From assembly GCA_016178585.1 (NCBI GenBank), contig JACOTA010000067.1:1-59207 (forward strand): a DNA stretch of 59,207 bases. Direction: 5' to 3'. The stretch is from Nitrospirota bacterium. GTDB taxonomy: Bacteria > Nitrospirota > Nitrospiria > JACQBW01. Below are positions 27,303-36,032 of this stretch, piece after piece. How positions within the stretch are numbered: the stretch's first letter is position 1; the number at the start of each line of letters is the position of its first letter. The position numbers and the translations under genes are program-made. The notes beneath the pieces were generated by a model that saw only the letters and a list, made by a program, of their open reading frames with translations, searched no databases and was not told where the DNA came from.

Positions 27303-28031
27303 ATGAAATTACAGGGAAAGATCGTCCTCGTAACCGGCGGGGGAAGAGGAATCGGGAAAGCAACAGCCAGGTGTTTTGCAAGAGAGGGCGCCAAAGTCGT
27401 CATTTGTTCGAGATCCGGGATGGAATTAAAGGAAACCGAAAAGGAAATTAAAAATGAGGGACATGACGTCCTGATTCATGTAGCCGACATTACTTCGATT
27501 CGGGAGGTTCAGCGGCTTTTTAAGACCATAAAATCCTATTATGGCTATGTCGATATCTTAATCAACAATGCTTCAATTCTCGGTCCGAAAACTGAAATCA
27601 TTTCTTATCCTTATCAAGAGTGGCTTAAAGTCATTGACGTCAATCTAAATGGGATGTTTAATGTCACCCAATCGGCCTTAAAACAGATGGTGTTAAAAAA
27701 TGGCGGCTGCATCATTAACATCTCCTCTGGAGTCGGCAGACAGGGAAAACCACACTGGGGAGCTTACGCCGTTTCCAAATTCGGAGTGGAGGGTTTGACC
27801 CAGGTGCTGGCGCCCGAAGTGTCTCAATATCATATCCGGGTCATGTCGTTGAATCCCGGTCCTACCCGCACTCAAATGAGAGCTGCAGCCTGCCCGGATG
27901 AGGACCCGCAAACAGTTCCTCCTCCGGAAAAGATCGCAGAAACCTGTTTATACCTGGCGACCTCCACAGATATTTCTGACTCCGGGAAATCATTTGATTC
28001 ACGGGAACTTTTCGATAAGATCTCCCGCTAA
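27303..28031 (+). CDS. Short-chain dehydrogenase/reductase
   Basis: A classical SDR of 242 residues. The cofactor motif TGGGRGIGKAT is at residues 11-21, NNASILG follows, and the catalytic Ser and YxxxK lie in NISSGVGRQGKPHWGAYAVSKFG. The LNPGPTRTQMR segment matches many 3-oxoacyl-reductase-like members. The lack of an acidic residue after the second beta strand (VVICSRSG) suggests NADP use. The substrate is unknown. The zinc alcohol dehydrogenase gene follows after two bases, so the pair may act on one compound. Confidence 0.9.
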   Translation: MKLQGKIVLVTGGGRGIGKATARCFAREGAKVVICSRSGMELKETEKEIKNEGHDVLIHVADITSIREVQRLFKTIKSYYGYVDILINNASILGPKTEIISYPYQEWLKVIDVNLNGMFNVTQSALKQMVLKNGGCIINISSGVGRQGKPHWGAYAVSKFGVEGLTQVLAPEVSQYHIRVMSLNPGPTRTQMRAAACPDEDPQTVPPPEKIAETCLYLATSTDISDSGKSFDSRELFDKISR

Positions 28032-28033
28032 AG

Positions 28034-29062
28034 ATGAAAGCCGTCGTTCTTTACCAGCCTGGCGGTCCTGAAAAATTAACGTATACGGATTATCCCACCC
28101 CTTCCGTCTCATCCGGCGAAATCCTCATAAAAGTCAAGGCCTGCTCAATTAACCATCTTGATCTTTGGATACGAAACGGTCTCTCCGCTTACAAAACCGT
28201 TTTTCCGCATATCCTCGGATCAGATATTTCCGGCGTCGTCGACACGGCGGGATCAGACGTTAAAGAATTCTCCCGGGGAACACCCGTAATCGTTTCTCCA
28301 AACTTCGGATGCTTTAAATGTCCCTATTGTTTATCCGGAAAAGATAACCAATGCAATGATTTTAAGATTGTGGGAGCCAGCCTTCCGGGCGGTTATGCGG
28401 AATTTATTAAAGTCCCCGTTCAACATCTCCTGAGAGCTCCCGAGAATCTTTCTTTTGAAGAATCCGCGGCCTTCCCTTTAACCTTTTTAACCGCATGGCA
28501 TATGGTCGTTACAAAAGGGAATTTACAGGCCGGTCAAACGATTCTAATTTTAGGAGGAGGAAGCGGCATCGGGTCCGCGGCAATTCAAATTTCAAAATTG
28601 CTGGGCGCAAATATTGTCGCTACGGCGGGATCGCCCGAAAAACTTGAAAAAGCAAAGGAATTAGGCGCAAATTGGGTCATCAATCATGAAACAGAAAATA
28701 TTCTCGAAAGGGTCAGGCAGATAACGCGTAGCGAAGGCGTCGATTTAGTTTTTGAACATGTCGGACCTAAAACCTGGAAACAGAGCATTGCCTCCCTGAA
28801 AAAAGGGGGACGGCTCGTCACCTGCGGTTCGACTACCGGTCCTGCCACCGAATTGGATCTCCGGTTTATTTTCTCCCGCCATTTATCCATCCTGGGATCA
28901 TCCCTTGGAACGCGAGCGGAACTTATGACAATTGTTAAACTGATGGAGCAAAAGAAACTGCATCCCGTCATTGACCGGACCTACCCTTTAAACGAAGCCT
29001 CTAAAGCCCATGAACGAATCGAATCGCGGCATTTTTTCGGAAAAATCGTCCTTATACCTTAA
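28034..29062 (+). CDS. Zinc-dependent alcohol dehydrogenase (MDR family)
   Basis: A 342-residue medium-chain dehydrogenase. The structural zinc site is complete: CFKCPYCLSGKDNQC (C-x2-C-x2-C-x7-C, near residues 95-110). A GroES-like N-terminal half with HILGSDISGVVDTAG is followed by the Rossmann motif LGGGSGIGSAAIQ. The substrate cannot be named; relatives include quinone oxidoreductase-like and alcohol dehydrogenases. It is probably cotranscribed with the preceding SDR gene and converges with the porin gene. Confidence 0.88.
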   Translation: MKAVVLYQPGGPEKLTYTDYPTPSVSSGEILIKVKACSINHLDLWIRNGLSAYKTVFPHILGSDISGVVDTAGSDVKEFSRGTPVIVSPNFGCFKCPYCLSGKDNQCNDFKIVGASLPGGYAEFIKVPVQHLLRAPENLSFEESAAFPLTFLTAWHMVVTKGNLQAGQTILILGGGSGIGSAAIQISKLLGANIVATAGSPEKLEKAKELGANWVINHETENILERVRQITRSEGVDLVFEHVGPKTWKQSIASLKKGGRLVTCGSTTGPATELDLRFIFSRHLSILGSSLGTRAELMTIVKLMEQKKLHPVIDRTYPLNEASKAHERIESRHFFGKIVLIP

Positions 29063-29141
29063 AAAATCCTCCCTGAGAAAAACTCTACCCGATCAGGCCT
29101 CCGAGGCGGCCAAATTGGGTTTCTTTATAACTCATGCCGGT

Positions 29142-30335
29142 TTAAAAGGTGTAAGCCACTGCTAGATTATAGTGGTTATCATCGCCGCTTGATAGATTCT
29201 TATAATCTGTTTTGATATTATTATACTCTATCCCCGATGAAAGCTTGGGTCCTAACTTCCAGATCAGGTTAGCCGTCAGCGTTTGATTTTTCGAACGGTC
29301 ACCGTTGTTCAATTGAGCGCTTTCAGGTCGATCTATTCCGTACGCCAGATTTAAATTGATCGACGGAAAGGGTGTAAATGAGAGCTGACTCCAGCCGCCA
29401 TTCGAAGAGATCTCACTAAAAGTCGTCGGGTTGACCCCTTGCAGAACTCCTCCTAAAAACTGATCTAAATTTTTTCCGGTAAACGCCTCACCTGTCAGGG
29501 TAACCGGTCCCAAAGGAAGGGTTAAATCAAGAACTGCGGCGCTGGTCTCCAGAGTTGTTCCACTACCGGTATTTTCATTTCCGCAGTGGCCTGAAACGCC
29601 TAACGTCGCAGGTTGATTCATGGCATTCACGGAAAGCGCTATCCTTCCCTGATAAAAGGGATGGGTGGTCTGTTCCCCATATCCGGAAATATCCAATTGT
29701 TGTGATCCATTGTTCGTCCAGTTATCACCGGCCATCGGTCTCAGAATTCCTGCGGTCACCAATATTTTTCCGAAATCGTTGAAGGTTATTTTTTGGTCCA
29801 CTCGAATCTGCGGCATCCGGTTCCATAGATTACCGGAAGAAGAAAGCGGCGCGATCGCGACGTGGGCCAGAGACGTCGGGTTTAACGGGGCGAGAATGAT
29901 CCAATCCTGTCCGACGGTCACACTGGCACCGGACCAGTCCATTTTAGCATAGGCCAGGCGCAACCGAGGCTGAGGTTGAGCCCCCGCGAAGGTGGAATTA
30001 GGGAAATTTCCAAGAAAATCGATTTCAAGAACGGCGCTGGTCTTTGCGTTCCCTAAAACCTCATCGAGGTTTGGTCCCGTTGCTTTAAGAGTAAGCCTTG
30101 ATTGACGGACCGTTCCTCCGAATGTTCCCGTCGAGGCCGCCGGTTTGCTGTCGGACGTGGCAAAGTTGGGAATATCCGTATTATTAACCCCGGAATCATT
30201 ATCATAGGTATTGCTTAAAATAAAACCTCCCAGATTAATTGCGCTTTCCTCCGCTTGTGCCAAAAGAACTGAAACAGTAAAATACGCAAAAAACAGGGTA
30301 AAATAAAGAAACAGCAAACGGACGTTCATTTTCAT
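29142..30335 (-). CDS. Outer-membrane porin (DcaP-like), possibly for nitrate
   Basis: The 397-residue protein has a signal peptide (hydrophobic core LFLYFTLFFAYFTVSVLLAQA, cut near AQAEE) and a beta-barrel pattern of alternating residues ending in an aromatic C-terminus (LAVAYTF), as outer-membrane porins do. Internal segments such as RQSRLTLKATGP and LRLAYAKMDWSGASVTVGQD resemble the trimeric DcaP-like porins. It follows the nitrate ABC transporter genes on the same strand, so a role in passing nitrate or another small anion through the outer membrane is plausible. A TAAGGAG site precedes the ATG. Confidence 0.8.
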   Translation of the reverse strand: MKMNVRLLFLYFTLFFAYFTVSVLLAQAEESAINLGGFILSNTYDNDSGVNNTDIPNFATSDSKPAASTGTFGGTVRQSRLTLKATGPNLDEVLGNAKTSAVLEIDFLGNFPNSTFAGAQPQPRLRLAYAKMDWSGASVTVGQDWIILAPLNPTSLAHVAIAPLSSSGNLWNRMPQIRVDQKITFNDFGKILVTAGILRPMAGDNWTNNGSQQLDISGYGEQTTHPFYQGRIALSVNAMNQPATLGVSGHCGNENTGSGTTLETSAAVLDLTLPLGPVTLTGEAFTGKNLDQFLGGVLQGVNPTTFSEISSNGGWSQLSFTPFPSINLNLAYGIDRPESAQLNNGDRSKNQTLTANLIWKLGPKLSSGIEYNNIKTDYKNLSSGDDNHYNLAVAYTF

Positions 30336-30410
30336 CGGATAATCTCCTTAAACGTTAGAATGAATAAAGGGGCCGGGTTGAAATCAATTTGGCAAAGGAT
30401 TGTTTGAGTC

Positions 30411-30859
30411 TTAGTGACGTTCATACAAAAATTTCAGAATAGGTTTTTTCAAAGATTGATAGGAAGATAATTCCATAACGGCCAAGCGAGCGCGACATTC
30501 TCATACACCGTAAGCCATGGAAGGAGCGCATGGCTTTGAAAAACTACCCCCCTGTCCGGACCCGGTTCTCTTATTTCTTTTCCCTCCAAAATAACCCCGC
30601 CAGAAGTCGGAGAGATCAGCCCGGCGGCAATGGAAAGAAGCGTGCTTTTACCGCACCCGGAATGACCGATCAGGGTGACAAACTCTCCTGAATCGATCTT
30701 GAGATTAACATTTTTTAATGCTTGATACTCCCCCCCTTTTGTTCGAAAAGTTTTAGACACCATGCTGATTTCCAGCAGAGGATGAAGTAAAGAAGGTTGA
30801 TTGGCCGGTTGGGTCAACCTACTTTCTGTCGCAGGAAAAGATTCGAATAAAGCGTGCAC
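30411..30859 (-). pseudogene. nrtD: Nitrate ABC transporter ATPase (NrtC/D type), internally deleted
   Basis: The 136-residue frame at 30449-30859 has Walker A (GHSGCGKSTLL) and the Q loop (VVFQSHALLPWLTVYENVALA). It then stops, without signature LSGG, Walker B or H loop; a normal NrtC/D ATPase is about 260 residues or more. Directly after the break, in a different frame (30411-30476), the sequence codes SSYQSLKKPILKFLYERH, which looks like the family's extreme C-terminus. About half of the ATPase is therefore missing and the frame is broken, so it should not hydrolyse ATP. The permease gene is eight bases upstream. An assembly error is the other explanation. Confidence 0.8.
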
Positions 30860-30867
30860 ACGACCTC

Positions 30868-31644
30868 CTAAGTGATATATTCATATCTTTTGGCAAGGGT
30901 TGAAATCAAGAAGTCCAGGATCAGTCCGGTTCCTCCGATAATCAGAATGGCCAGAATAATGTGTTCAAGACTCAGGTTGTTCCACTCATCCCAGATAAAA
31001 AATCCGATCCCGGTTCCTCCGGTCAGCATTTCGGCTGCGACAATCACCAGCCACGCGACGCCAAGACCCACTTTTAAACCGGTAAAAATATGAGGCAGCG
31101 TTGCCGGAAATAAGATTTTCCAAAGCGTTTGCCATTTTGAAAGTCTGAGAATTCGGGCCACAGCCAAATGGTCCCGATTAATTTGCGAAACGCCAAAAGC
31201 CGTATTAATCGTAACAGGCCATATCGCTGTGATAAAAATAACGAAAATAGCCGCCAGACTGGCCCCTTTAAAGGTTGCAAGGCCGATCGGCAGCCACGCA
31301 AGGGGAGAAACGGGCCGAAGAATCTGAATTAAAGGATTTAACGCCGCGAGAAATTTAGGAGATGACCCAATCAAAAAACCAAGCGGAACACCGACCAGGG
31401 CGGCCAATCCAAATCCGGTTAACACCCGCGTCAGACTCGCCAGGAGATGCCATCCTATCCCTTTGTTGTTGGGACCCGAATCAAGAAAAGGATGAATCAT
31501 TAATGTCCAGCTCCTGGTAAATGTTTTAATGGGATCGGGAAGAAAGGAACCTCCGAGATGACTGATACCTGCCCAAATTCCAGCCACCACAATAAAAGTG
31601 ACGGCGGGAAGAATGACTTTATCTGATAACGAAATCGGTTTCAT
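30868..31644 (-). CDS. nrtB: Nitrate/nitrite ABC transporter permease
   Basis: A 258-residue inner-membrane permease of the NrtB/SsuC/TauC family with about six helices. The conserved cytoplasmic EAA-type loop reads RILRLSKWQTLWKILFPATLPHIFTGLKVGLGVAW, and AEMLTGGTGIGFFIWDEWN is characteristic of the nitrate/taurine-type permeases. Its start overlaps the end of nrtA by four bases (ATGA). With the broken ATPase downstream, the transporter is probably inactive unless another ATPase serves it. Confidence 0.9.
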   Translation of the reverse strand: MKPISLSDKVILPAVTFIVVAGIWAGISHLGGSFLPDPIKTFTRSWTLMIHPFLDSGPNNKGIGWHLLASLTRVLTGFGLAALVGVPLGFLIGSSPKFLAALNPLIQILRPVSPLAWLPIGLATFKGASLAAIFVIFITAIWPVTINTAFGVSQINRDHLAVARILRLSKWQTLWKILFPATLPHIFTGLKVGLGVAWLVIVAAEMLTGGTGIGFFIWDEWNNLSLEHIILAILIIGGTGLILDFLISTLAKRYEYIT

Positions 31645-32858
31645 GACGTTCTCCTGATCGGAAATTTTTTCAAATAATCCTCGGGACGGGCGGGATCAAA
31701 CTCAATGCCGTCAAAAAGAATCTCTTTCCGACCCTCTTCTTTTGGAACAGGAATTCCCAGAGTTTTTGCGGCCTCTCGATAGAGATCGGTCCGGTTGACT
31801 GAATCAACGACTTTTTTATAATCAATCGGCTTATCAATAAATCCCCACCGCCGGTCCTGAGTCAGAAACCAGATAGCATGGGACTTCCAGGGAAAGTTGA
31901 CTTCACCGTTTATATAAAATTTCATGTAGTCAGGATCAACCTCTTTCCTGCCGTCTCCATAATCGTATTGGCCCTGCAACCGGCCGAGAACGACTTCTAA
32001 CGGCGCATTGACATACTCCTTCCGGGAAATCACTTCGGCGATATGAGGACGGTTCTCCATTTTGTCACAGTATCGTGAAGCTTCAAGAACAGCCATGATG
32101 AGTGCTTTAACGGTTTTTGAATTTTTTTCCGCGAATTCCCGAGTCATGCCAAGAACTTTTTCCGGGTGATTTTTCCATATCTGCTGGGTAGTGATCACGG
32201 TAAAACCAATATCATCCGCAACCGCTCTTGCGTTCCAGGGCTCTCCCACGCAATATCCATCCATGTTTCCTATTTTCATGTTGGCTACCATCTGCGGAGG
32301 CGGGATGGTAATCATTTTAACATCCTGATCGGGATCGATTCCGCCGGAGGCCAGCCAGTAACGAATCCACATCGCATGTGTCCCAGACGGAAAGGTATTG
32401 GCAAACGTATAAGTTTTTTTCCCTTTATCCTCGTCGATCACTTTCTTTAAATCCTTTGCTGTTTTTACTCCTCTTTTTTTAAGTTCGTTGCTCAAAGTAA
32501 TCGCCTGGCCATTTTGATTTAACCCCATGAGAATTGCCATCGGTTTTATCTTGCCTTCCGCCCCGGTGATTCCGAGAGTAGACGCGTAAGGCATTCCATA
32601 AAGAATATGGGACGCGGATAGATCCCCAACGGTGAGTTTATCTCTCACGGCCGCCCAGGAAGCTTCTTTGGATATCTCCACCTCCAAACCATATTTTTTA
32701 TAGAGGCCCAGTTCACCGGCCATCACCACCGAAGCGCAATCGGTCAAAGGAATGAAACCGATTTTTAATTTGGTGATTTCCGGCGTATCTCCCGTGCCCG
32801 CAAAAACACCTCTTGATAATGAGGGGAGGCCTGAAAGCAATATTCCCAGGGCGCTCAT
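31641..32858 (-). CDS. nrtA: Nitrate-binding protein NrtA, Tat signal out of frame
   Basis: The periplasmic substrate-binding component for nitrate/nitrite. TKLKIGFIPLTDCASVVMAGELGLYKKYGLEVEI opens the NrtA fold, and MDGYCVGEPWNARAV and YANTFPSGTHAMW-like segments are typical. The open frame begins at an internal ATG (32858). Just upstream the DNA codes SGISRRDFIKTTG, a twin-arginine signal, in the same frame. The only ATG with a ribosome site (32914, GAGGAG) is one base out of phase because of an A8 run (32898-32905). The secreted protein can therefore be made only if a slip or a one-base sequence error corrects the frame. Confidence 0.88.
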   Translation of the reverse strand: MSALGILLSGLPSLSRGVFAGTGDTPEITKLKIGFIPLTDCASVVMAGELGLYKKYGLEVEISKEASWAAVRDKLTVGDLSASHILYGMPYASTLGITGAEGKIKPMAILMGLNQNGQAITLSNELKKRGVKTAKDLKKVIDEDKGKKTYTFANTFPSGTHAMWIRYWLASGGIDPDQDVKMITIPPPQMVANMKIGNMDGYCVGEPWNARAVADDIGFTVITTQQIWKNHPEKVLGMTREFAEKNSKTVKALIMAVLEASRYCDKMENRPHIAEVISRKEYVNAPLEVVLGRLQGQYDYGDGRKEVDPDYMKFYINGEVNFPWKSHAIWFLTQDRRWGFIDKPIDYKKVVDSVNRTDLYREAAKTLGIPVPKEEGRKEILFDGIEFDPARPEDYLKKFPIRRTS

Positions 32859-32929
32859 TCCGGTGGTTTTGATAAAATCACGCCGGCTTATGCCGGATTT
32901 TTTTTCTCAGGCATAACCATCTCCTCATC

Positions 32930-33385
32930 TCAAGATTTAAGGTTTTTAGCGGCTCTTGGAGACACCCATTCCCCTTCTTTAATATTCCATGGATTCCAGA
33001 TTTCTAACCATGCCCGAAGCAGATCATGACGGGTAATATTTCCAACGAAACAACCTTCTTTTAAAACCGGAAGACGGAGGAGGTGCTGGGATTCCATGAT
33101 TTCAACGGCCTCCGTTAGGGAGGTTTCACTGGTAATAATGGGCGGTGGAGGTGACATCATTTCCTCTGCCAGAATTTGCTTAAGGTCTTGACCGGCCTTA
33201 AGGGCCTTTAATAAATCGATTTCAGTAATTTTTCCAATGACCCTCATTTCGGAGTCGAGTACAGATAGCCCTTGAAAACCTGTTTGAAGGAGTTTAACGG
33301 CCGCCTCGTAAGCGATTGTTCCCTCCGATACCGATAGGGTATTCGTGATCCTAACCTCCCCCACAGTTTTAAAAACAGTTTCCAT
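32930..33385 (-). CDS. Two-CBS-domain protein of the nitrate transporter operon
   Basis: A 151-residue protein made of two CBS domains: VGEVRITNTLSVSEGTIAYEAAVKLLQ to TEIDLLKALK, and MMSPPPPIITSETSLTEAVEIMESQHLLRLPVL to TRHDLLRAW. Such pairs bind AMP, ATP or similar nucleotides and act as energy sensors. It is the first gene behind a sigma-54 promoter and lies 15 bases before the ATG of nrtA, so it probably belongs to the nitrate uptake system. A strong GGGAGGA site precedes the start. CBS domains are known at the end of some ABC ATPases, and a free CBS partner here may replace that. Confidence 0.85.
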   Translation of the reverse strand: METVFKTVGEVRITNTLSVSEGTIAYEAAVKLLQTGFQGLSVLDSEMRVIGKITEIDLLKALKAGQDLKQILAEEMMSPPPPIITSETSLTEAVEIMESQHLLRLPVLKEGCFVGNITRHDLLRAWLEIWNPWNIKEGEWVSPRAAKNLKS

Positions 33386-33432
33386 GATTTTTCCTCCCTA
33401 TTTAAGTTTCTTAAGATTTCATTTATGATGAG

Positions 33433-33450
33433 TTGCAACTTATATGCCAA
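33433..33450 (-). promoter_or_regulatory. Sigma-54 promoter of the CBS-nrtAB unit
   Basis: TTGGCATATAAGTTGCAA matches the -24/-12 consensus (TGGCAC-N5-TTGCA), with GG and GC exactly 12 apart. It lies about 48 bases upstream of the CBS gene in the right direction. Sigma-54 control implies an NtrC-like activator and expression under nitrogen limitation. Confidence 0.85.
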
Positions 33451-33764
33451 CTAAAAAAAACCGGAAAAACCGTTAAAAACAGGTTTCTTTAGTAACGAAA
33501 GCACCCACACTAACAAAATTGTCTTGTCTTTAATTCGGAATTGTATGAAAAACGTTGCGCAGGGAAACACATCACTAAACAGATTGAAATGATTTGGCAA
33601 ATAAAAACGCGATCTGCCGCGGCTATTCTTACTTTTAACCGTAAGCTAATGCGTTTGAATTTATGGTGTGATATAACCTGGAATAAATTTTGCTTTTAAA
33701 TATAGAAAAAGGGAATCATCCATATGATCGTCGGAATGCTGATATCAAAATTAAAAATACCAGG
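33451..33764. other. Non-coding gap between moeA and the sigma-54 promoter
   Basis: Enhancer sites for a sigma-54 activator would be expected here, but I see no obvious NtrC consensus (TGCAC-N5-GTGCA). Short plus-strand frames near 33724 are too small to support. Confidence 0.4.
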
Positions 33765-34970
33765 CTAAAAATCGAAAGGAATCAAGGAAACTTTAGCCCC
33801 GTCCTCTAATTTTTCAAGGTGTTCAGGGAGGTCCATTAAACAATTCGCTTCGACCATGGAATGAATCAGGTGAGATCCCTGTTCTCCGGTTGTTTTAACC
33901 CTCCATTCATGGCCCTCAGAGAAAACAAGCCCTCTTAAAAAGGTCCGCAACCCTTTCTTTTTTCTGATTTCATGAGTGAGTCTGGCATTAAAGGGCGCCG
34001 GAAAATATTTAGCCGCGCCTCCCATTTTTTTCAAAAACGGCTCCACGAGAAGCTTGAAGGTCACCATGCAGGAAACCGGATTCCCCGGAAGTCCAAAAAA
34101 AGGTTTCCCATTGAATTCCCCAAAAGCAAATGGAGCCCCGGGTCTCATGGCTACCCGCCAAAAGTTCATCTTTCCATGGGTTGTCAGCACCTCTTTGACA
34201 TAATCAAAATCCCCCATTGAAACGCCCCCGGAGATTACAAGAATATCCGCTGAACTTCCCTCCTGAATCTTTCGCAACAGCGCGTCTTTGGAATCCGGAG
34301 AAACCCCCAGAAAAAGGGGCTCGCCGCCGGCTTCTAAAACCTGAGCGCAAAGGGCATGGCCGTTTGAATTGTAGATTTTATTTTCAGCTCTGGGTTCGTT
34401 TAATTCGGCCAATTCATCGCCGGTAGAGAGAACCGCGACTTTCGGCTTTTTAAAAACAGAGACGGACCCTTTCCCTAAAGAGGCCAGCATGGCGATTTCC
34501 GCGGGACGGATTTTCTTTCCTTGATTTAAAATGACTTCCCCTTTGCGAAAATCCTCCCCTTTACGACGAATATGATCCCCTTTTCCGCCGATCTTTTGAA
34601 TCAGAACCTTCTCTCCTGTTTTGTCGGTCACCTCCACGGGAACCACAGTATCGGCCCCAAACGGCACCTGTGCGCCGGTCATAATTTTTGCGCACTCCCC
34701 TTTTGAAAGCGGAAATCGAGGCGTATGCCCCGCGGGGATGACTTCAACGATTTTTAACGACGCCGGATTTCCCGTTAGGACAGACCGAATGTCTTCCCAC
34801 TGGAGGGCATATCCATCCATGGCCGAATTGTCCCAGGGAGGTTGATCATGCAAAGCCAGGATATCGTTTGCCAGAATTCGCCCGAGAGCGGACTGGAGCA
34901 AACATTCCTCCGGAGCAGTTCTCAGATTATTTTGAAGAATCCGGGCTAAAGCTTCGTCAACCGATATCAT
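33765..34970 (-). CDS. moeA: Molybdopterin molybdotransferase
   Basis: MoeA inserts molybdate into adenylated molybdopterin to make the molybdenum cofactor needed by the nitrate reductase nearby. The 401-residue protein has the family opening ISVDEALARIL, the PPWDNSAMDGYA motif, TGAQVPFGADTVVPVE and the MPT-binding region VLSTGDEL...NSNGHALCAQVLEAGGE with ISGGVSMGDFDYV and LPGNPVS. All are as expected for an active enzyme. It overlaps the end of mobA by 14 bases. It is the last gene of the long assimilation run before the 380-base gap. Confidence 0.96.
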   Translation of the reverse strand: MISVDEALARILQNNLRTAPEECLLQSALGRILANDILALHDQPPWDNSAMDGYALQWEDIRSVLTGNPASLKIVEVIPAGHTPRFPLSKGECAKIMTGAQVPFGADTVVPVEVTDKTGEKVLIQKIGGKGDHIRRKGEDFRKGEVILNQGKKIRPAEIAMLASLGKGSVSVFKKPKVAVLSTGDELAELNEPRAENKIYNSNGHALCAQVLEAGGEPLFLGVSPDSKDALLRKIQEGSSADILVISGGVSMGDFDYVKEVLTTHGKMNFWRVAMRPGAPFAFGEFNGKPFFGLPGNPVSCMVTFKLLVEPFLKKMGGAAKYFPAPFNARLTHEIRKKKGLRTFLRGLVFSEGHEWRVKTTGEQGSHLIHSMVEANCLMDLPEHLEKLEDGAKVSLIPFDF

Positions 34971-35550
34971 GCTGGCCCATCTCCAGGAATCGATTTAACT
35001 CTTCTGGCGTATTCACATTGACGAGACTTAAGAGGTTTGGATCTAAAGGCTTGATTTCGTCCGCCCCTATTTCAAGGGTCCTGATCCGTCCAAGAAAATC
35101 CATCATTTTAACCTCCCCTGTTTGGAGGCGTGTTTCCATCCGGGAAAGAACTCCTTTAGAATAAACACCGTGAAGGGGATGTAAACCGTCCGGGGTTTTC
35201 AGGACCACCGCGTCAAAACCCTTAAGTTTTTCGGTTAAAAACTGAATAACCTTTGGATTTAAGAACGGCATATCGCATGCCGCCGCAAAGACGGGGCCTT
35301 TTGAATAAAAAAGTCCCGTATAAATACCCCCTAAAGGGCCCCCGTTCGGATATCGATCGGTAAAAACCGGGATTTCAAAAGAAAGATAAGGCTCTCTCGT
35401 TTTAGCAATGATAAACCTTTCTTTAAAAAGGGGTTTTAAGGTATCAAGAGTCCGTTGAATAAGACTTTTTCCTTTAAATTCAATAAAAGCCTTATCCCTT
35501 CCCATCCGGAGGCTTTCACCTCCAGCCAGCACAATTGCGGTGTTAACCAT
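34957..35550 (-). CDS. mobA: Molybdenum cofactor guanylyltransferase
   Basis: MobA attaches GMP to the molybdenum cofactor to form the bis-MGD used by DMSO-reductase-family enzymes, including the nitrate reductase in this cluster. The GTP-binding motif LAGGESLRMGRDKA is at residues 8-21, followed by PNGGPLGGIYTGL and the metal site AACDMPFLNPKV. At 197 residues it is a stand-alone MobA. It overlaps moeA, so the two are translationally coupled. Confidence 0.95.
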   Translation of the reverse strand: MVNTAIVLAGGESLRMGRDKAFIEFKGKSLIQRTLDTLKPLFKERFIIAKTREPYLSFEIPVFTDRYPNGGPLGGIYTGLFYSKGPVFAAACDMPFLNPKVIQFLTEKLKGFDAVVLKTPDGLHPLHGVYSKGVLSRMETRLQTGEVKMMDFLGRIRTLEIGADEIKPLDPNLLSLVNVNTPEELNRFLEMGQHDIG

Positions 35551-35570
35551 TTTATTTCTTCGCTAAAAAT

Positions 35571-35672
35571 TTTGGGGCCCGTGTAGATAAATACTGAAAC
35601 CCTATGTCTGCTGTGAAACCGCTCCCAAAGCAAGCTCGGAGGCTCGGCCAAGCAAAGCCTGTTCCTCGCTTA
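35571..35672. repeat. Family B-like repeat, copy 3 (diverged), between nirD and mobA
   Basis: It begins TTTGGGGCCCGTG and ends GGCCAAGCAAAGCCTGTTCCTCGCTTAA, resembling the ends of family B, but the centre is unrelated. Membership is tentative. Confidence 0.45.
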
Positions 35673-35729
35673 ATTATTTTTTTAATCATAACTTAAAAAA
35701 TGGCGATGGGAAAGAAGAAAGGAGGGGGT

Positions 35730-36032
35730 CTAACTCTTTAAATAAATTTCTCCATTTTTAAGGACAACTTCATAGGTCCTCACTTTTTCATATTCGTTCT
35801 TTACGCAACCCGTCTTTAAATTAACCTTGCGGTAATGCAAGGGGCAGACCACTTCTTCTCCAAGGATTAACCCGTCAGAGAGAGGCCCTCCAAGATGCGG
35901 ACACAAATTTGAAATTGCGAAAATTTTATTTCCGAGATTAAATACCCCAACCGCTTCTCCATTAAGAAAGTATCTTCGCCCTTCCCCTTGAGGAATATCC
36001 TGGCAGTTGCCAACCTTAATCAGTCTTTCCAC
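35730..36032 (-). CDS. nirD: Nitrite reductase small subunit (Rieske type)
   Basis: A 100-residue Rieske-fold protein. The [2Fe-2S] ligands are intact: LCPHLGGPL (CxH) and VCPLHYRKV (CxxH), which means it could carry a cluster, unlike some NirD proteins that have lost the ligands. NirD partners NirB in NAD(P)H-dependent reduction of nitrite to ammonium. It overlaps the nirB 3' end by 17 bases. Confidence 0.92.
   Translation of the reverse strand: MERLIKVGNCQDIPQGEGRRYFLNGEAVGVFNLGNKIFAISNLCPHLGGPLSDGLILGEEVVCPLHYRKVNLKTGCVKNEYEKVRTYEVVLKNGEIYLKS

Noticed and set aside
33670-33700. Plus-strand sigma-54-like GG-N10-GC near TGGAATAAATTTTGC
   Set aside because: The -24 block is poor and no supported plus-strand gene lies downstream; it points into the moeA 3' end.
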